A stretch of DNA of 36,938 bases from Podaxis mareebaensis. Its lineage: Eukaryota > Basidiomycota > Agaricomycetes > Agaricales > Agaricaceae. Made by a program: the position numbers and the translations under genes. Numbering within the stretch: the stretch's first letter is position 1; each line of letters begins with the position of its first letter. This document shows positions 32,201-36,938 of this stretch, one piece after another. The notes beneath the pieces were generated by a model. The model made no database searches and was not told where the DNA came from. It saw only the letters and a program-made list of their open reading frames with translations. Location of the stretch: positions 1 through 36,938 of the forward strand of contig JAEUWP010000251.1 of the NCBI GenBank assembly GCA_018524725.1, read 5' to 3'.

Positions 32201-34204
32201 TAGCAAAGATGTGACTCGAAATTGGTCCTTTCCTCGAGCAGTATTAAAGGTCGGACATACAGTATGAGCATACATAGGACAATCTATTGATCAAGCCTCT
32301 TACGGGACAAATCGACCGTTCGGGATGAAGTAAATATAGCTCTGGTAGAAAGCGCTCCATTGCAGGTCAGAACAGCATCGCCTGTGATTCCTGCGGAAGA
32401 TAGATGGTCTCTAATATTTCAAGGAGAAGGGTTAGCTATTTATACCAGCTTCTTGGCGATGCGCACGTTTGCTATTTCCCCGAACTTGCTTCTTATAATT
32501 GATGCAGGGGCAAGGGAAATGAGCAGCTTCTAATTGGCACAAGGTATACAACATCAACATCTTAAGTTCCAATGGACATTCCCCATTCAGTCTACATGGT
32601 GCGTTTCCGAATTTACGGCCTGACATTGATGAATCGAAGGGCTTGACAAATATCCGGACGAACGTGCATTGGATCATGTTACCACGGCATCACGTTTCTT
32701 GACTCCTCTGGGAGGTTCTAACTCTGACTGGAGTCCATATGAGTGCTTCCCAGTGATGTTGGGACTTAAACGCTCTCTGGACCTGCGGACAAGGCAGTAT
32801 TACTCCGGGACTGGGAGATTGCTGTACTTTGGGCTCTTGAGATTTCCCATCGGCTGGGGTGTGCGTTCATTACACGGCGTTGTGTTTTTGTTCATATCAA
32901 TTGATAGGATCTCGACTTGGTTCTGGCAGATATACATATGTCATATATGCGGGTTACGTAATGGAAGCCATTTCACATCAAGCCGGGGACACTGGAAATC
33001 ACTATACAATTCGAAACGCCCGTTTGCAGTACTGGCGTATGAATAATGCAGGTCGGATGGACGATAACAAACACCGAAACAAATCGAGAGAACGAATCAA
33101 TCTTGTCAGGTTGACTGTCAGAATGCTCATCTCTTGGTGGAGTAAGGGCGCATGAGAGGAGCTGGTAGTAAGCAGAGAGTAAGCGCGTGTCTATGGTTCT
33201 GGAGACCGTCAGAGTCATGAGTCCCTCCACAAGCTTGAACTATATTCGCTTGATTTTCTACGAACCGTTTGTTAATAATATTGTGTGAGTGCTTGTGATG
33301 TCGACCGCAGGATGTTCCGGGTCAGGTAACGGTCGAGAAGAAAAACGTTCTTGTCTTTAGGTACGTTGTTTTGACCGGCGTTCGAATAACCGTCGCTTTC
33401 AGATGCCACGTAAAGGCTCTGTCCAACGTTCATGCATTAGCTTGAATCTGTCTTCTGAGGATGGGGGCAGGCCTTCGTCACTTTAGCCCTCATAATGGAG
33501 CTAGCGAAGGGCAACTCGCAGAGCGTCCTCATGAGATTGAGTTTGATATCAGTTCATGAGTCGGAAGATGAAAAGCACTGGGAACAGTGCCCCACCGCAG
33601 CTGCACGGAGGCTCGGAGTCCTACCCAGAAACCGCAGCTGTGTCATAATAATGTCATGGATGTTCAGCGCAAACGGTGGATGGGGTCGAGCAGCCCCTCG
33701 AGTGTCGATGCCAGTCAGCAATCAGGCTAGCTCCTCTGGAATAGATGCGCAGTTGACCTCTCTGGTCTCCTTGGAGCCCTAACGCCAGCGGACTGCCACC
33801 ACGCACCGCAGTAATAGATTGTTGAAAAAAGAAGGTCTCCGGGGACGTCTTCGGCAATAGCCGAAACAAACTTGCCTAATAAAGAGAACGGAGAGCATGA
33901 GTTCGGGTGTGACCCGAAGAGTCTAATACCAAGAGATATTTACGGCGGCCAGTAAGTGCGGTATCTATCGCTAATATCTTTGCAGTGCTATTATTGGATC
34001 AAATTCGTTATACGACCCTCATTCATACATGTAATCCGCACACGGAGAGAGAAAGATAAGGATGGGATTATAGCGGAGAACTGAAACTAGCTATAGCACC
34101 ATACTACAAGCAGTGGGTATATCCGGCATGAAGACGACAGCAATCGGGTATGAAGAGCGTCTCAGTGGCCAGCTGGCAACCATGAGACCGTAAAGTGTAC
34201 GACC
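32201..34204. other. Gene-free spacer of about 2 kb
   Basis: Upstream of tandem copy B and downstream of the DUF6535 gene. Plus-strand ORFs (32669-33046, 33495-33782) have no recognisable domain or splice partners. I see nothing else I can support. Confidence 0.35.
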
Positions 34205-36274
34205 TCATACCCTATTTGAACTTTTCGGAGTGATGGGAATGAAGTCGTAAGATATCTCCGAGTCTTCCAGGCATTCGAATTCGGGACCGCTCCAAGTTTT
34301 TGGAGGCAATTCTCTCAGCCTATCCTTGACACTTGCGCACAGTTCGGAGACTCTGGACGTGTATTCTGCATCACCGTCGGTTGTAGAATGCTCTCGGTAG
34401 GGATGACCACGAGACAGGAGTGCTTCGTATCCCCCAGGCTTCCCGGAACTTGCTCCGGGGCCTCCAAATAATGACATCAAAAGGCACTTCTCCAGCAATC
34501 CAAGCACATGGCTAAGGTGACCTTCGGTAGATGCCTCCTCCTTGCTCTCATGAAATGAGCCTACCATACCTTCGGAGGCGAACAAGACGAAAACTGTGCC
34601 CAATATATCCTTATTGTTGCGTCGGTCTGTGCGTATGAAGGTATAGGCACATCCCAGAAACTGCATCCGCAGCTCTATGTCCCCAATGAATTGACGTTCA
34701 TCATCTTGATGAGAGGTTAGACTCACCAGATGACAGCGCCTGAGCGTCGCGCAAGCTTTGAATGGGACACTCAATAGAGCTACCAATATATCCGCGATCG
34801 CCAGGGCGTGCTTCCTTGTTGGCATCAGACAAGTTCTTGATTCGTATGTAGAGCTCCAGACGATGTGGAAGCAGAATGCGATGGAGTTTTTGATTTTGGG
34901 TGACTAAATATTGGAGTGCGTGGGCGTTCAGAAAGTCTCTCTTGAGGTATGAGCGTGGATTTCCTGGGGTGGCAGGTGGCGAATCTGCGCCAAGAAGGGC
35001 TTTTTCTTCCAAGGAAAACTGGATGTTGAACAACTCCTCAAAGGTTTCGACATCCCCAGATTTGCCGTGGAACTCTTGAAGACAGCTGTGAACGATGTGA
35101 ACTGCGTTCAGCCGAAAGACGAGGGCTTCCATGGCAGAAGCCAATCCCCGAGCAAGATAATATGAGTAGCCGTGCGGGTTCAATTTTGAGGCCTGCGGGC
35201 CCCGCCTTTCGCGCTGCCGACGCCAATGTTCATCATAGGTCTGCCACAGATAATCTCGAAGAAGCTCGAGCTGCCGTTGCTGCCACTTTGACATGTTCTT
35301 TCGTATACGTGGCAGCCAGCAGAATGGAAGGCTGAGGAGAACGGCCAGTAAGACGCAGCCGTGATGAGCGACCCATGAGATAGGGGATTTATATGGGCAC
35401 TGAGGGATGGCCAAAGACCGTGGTGTGATCCATCCTGCTGCCGACTGCAAGAGTGGCATCACGGTGGTAAGGGTCAGAAGGATAACGGATACCCCGCTCA
35501 CGATGGCAACTGGGAGTGCAACCCTCTTGTTGTCCGACCACAAGAGATATAAGAGACCAATGGTGAAGAGGACAAGGGAGCCTTGGACAGCCAATATAAG
35601 GATCCCTGGTACACGTGGAACTCCCCATCCGATCAGCCCATCATAGCGGAGTTGTCGCAGTGCGAGGGAATCTTCATGGGATGTGTGCTTGGCATTAGGA
35701 CGTCGAAACACTGAAACCCACTGGAGGCAAAGCGTTCCAACTACAACGGCACTGATGCTCAGAGTCATGCTCAAGAACCAGAGTTGGTTAACGACGACAT
35801 CGCTATTGCTGGGCGTGAATTGTTGGAGTGGTTGTGCTGTTCCTTGAGCACTGGTATCATTGAGTAACCGAATGATCTCCCCAAGTAGGCTGAGGGCAGC
35901 CTTCTCCTCGTCCACTCGGAGTCGCTTGGATGATTCGACCGTGAACGCGGTGACAACTCCCAAAAATAAGGTCGCCTAAAACCAAATGTCAGATCATCTC
36001 ATAAGCTCAGGTCTGGCTGTACTTACAACTACCAATAAGCTCGAAATCTCGTCCTTAAGGTCCTTACAAAGCTCTTGATCCGCCTTGTCGACAATATCAT
36101 AACAACGTTCCCAGGGATCCGTCGGGGACTCCCGAAGAGGGTATCTGTATTTCTCCTGTTCGCATGTCCAAATGTCCTAGATTTGGGTAAATGGAACCGA
36201 AGGTTGATTCTCGTGAGGAAAGGATTGCAAGCCACATGTTCGGTCATACTCACTACCTTGCAGTGGGACTCCAT
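34205..36274 (-). CDS. DUF6535-domain membrane protein
   Basis: Exons 36274-36257, 36176-36027, 35975-34727 and 34674-34205 give 628 aa with consistent phases. The N-terminal part (DIWTCEQEKYRYPL, DKADQELCKDLKDEIS) leads into ATLFLGVVTAFTVESSKRL. Next come FTPSNSDVVVNQLWFLSMTL, AVVVGTLCLQWVSVFRRP, LRQLRYDGLIGWGVPRVP and LVLFTIGLLYLLW, which together are the DUF6535 signature. At least four membrane segments sit in the first 250 residues. A long soluble C-terminal part without a recognised domain follows. This family is greatly expanded in Agaricomycetes and has no known biochemical role. The first exon is only 6 codons, so an upstream exon is possible. Confidence 0.85.
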
Positions 36275-36938
36275 TGATGCTGAAAGGTAATGGCGCGGGG
36301 GTGATGGGGTAGGGGCCTACTTCGACGTGGTTATAAGTAAGTCTTCATCGCAATATGCCAGGTTATGAGCAAGGCAAAGAAACCACGTATCTGGCATAAT
36401 AAATGGACTGGACTAGAACGCGGAGGGTAGAGGCGCCGGAACTAGTGTAGCTCTCGAACTTTCAACCACTGATATCGCCTGTCCAAAGTCTTTTTGGCAG
36501 GATCCTGAATGATTGTTCTGGTTTCGTGCCTTCGGCGGGCATGAAATAGTTCTATTTCTGGACAGCCAGAGATTTATGTAGTGAGGAGCATCAGGCTTTG
36601 GCCGTTGGTGTGGTTCTCAGACGCCAGTGTGACAGCGTCAATCTCTACTCCGGGATGCAGATTGGCAAGGCTCAGAGGACTCAGAATACGAAAATCACAG
36701 CATTTTAAGAGACCTTTGAAGGCGATAATGGGGCTCTGGGAGAGACGGGGGCTGGGTGTTTGGCGATGGGCACTAAATCGCCTTGCGGTATTGTCGATCG
36801 ACTTGAAAAATGCAAAGCGTGTTGAAGGAAGTGACGAAATGCACTTGTTTAAGTGCAAAGCATATTAGTGGACACCAAGTTTCACGCCTACTGCTCGGAC
36901 TGATATATTATGTACAAACAAACCCTAATTCCTACTAT
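36275..36938. other. Window end without a supportable gene
   Basis: Overlapping ORFs of about 95 codons occur on both strands at 36574-36868. Neither shows a known domain. One may be the tail of a gene continuing outside the window, but I cannot choose a strand. The left part should hold the promoter of the DUF6535 gene. Confidence 0.3.

Overview
The window is nuclear DNA of a filamentous fungus, almost certainly an Agaricomycete (mushroom-forming basidiomycete). Genes lie on both strands and are cut by many introns of about 48-60 nt with GTNNGT donors. The families are typical of that class: DUF6535 membrane proteins, F-box proteins, UstYa/DUF3328 proteins, basidiomycete seven-helix membrane proteins and LaeA-like methyltransferases. 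All exon models were built by hand from splice signals and reading-frame continuity.

Layout. 1-3.1 kb: repeat-rich, with a tRNA-derived SINE-like element and degraded ORFs. 3.1-4.9 kb: mitochondrial branched-chain 2-oxoacid dehydrogenase E2. 5.1-6.3 kb: F-box-like protein. 6.5-14.7 kb: a candidate specialised-metabolite cluster with a SAM methyltransferase, a 64-residue secreted peptide precursor, two UstYa-type proteins and two seven-helix membrane proteins. 15.3-20.1 kb: an RS-rich protein, an F-box/beta-propeller-like protein and an alpha/beta hydrolase. 20.1-23.2 kb: gene-poor, with an intact 949-bp terminal-inverted-repeat element flanked by a 6-bp target duplication. 23.3-24.4 kb: replication termination factor 2. 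25.0-25.4 kb: an 8-cysteine small secreted protein whose start codon appears to be split by an intron. 25.7-27.7 kb: serine carboxypeptidase. 27.9-32.2 kb: two tandem paralogous membrane proteins. 34.2-36.3 kb: DUF6535 protein.

The most interesting part is 6.5-14.7 kb. The small gene at 7962-7710 (minus) encodes a signal peptide, an Arg-Arg site and an aromatic-rich tail (HWGWPFRNYDDE). It lies beside a UstYa-family gene, the family that cyclises precursor-derived peptides in ustiloxin and phomopsin biosynthesis. A second UstYa gene with matching intron phases follows, each copy paired with a seven-helix membrane protein. This looks like a ribosomally made, oxidatively cyclised peptide pathway with a duplicated UstYa/membrane-protein module. 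That role is inferred; the gene models and motifs are read from the sequence.
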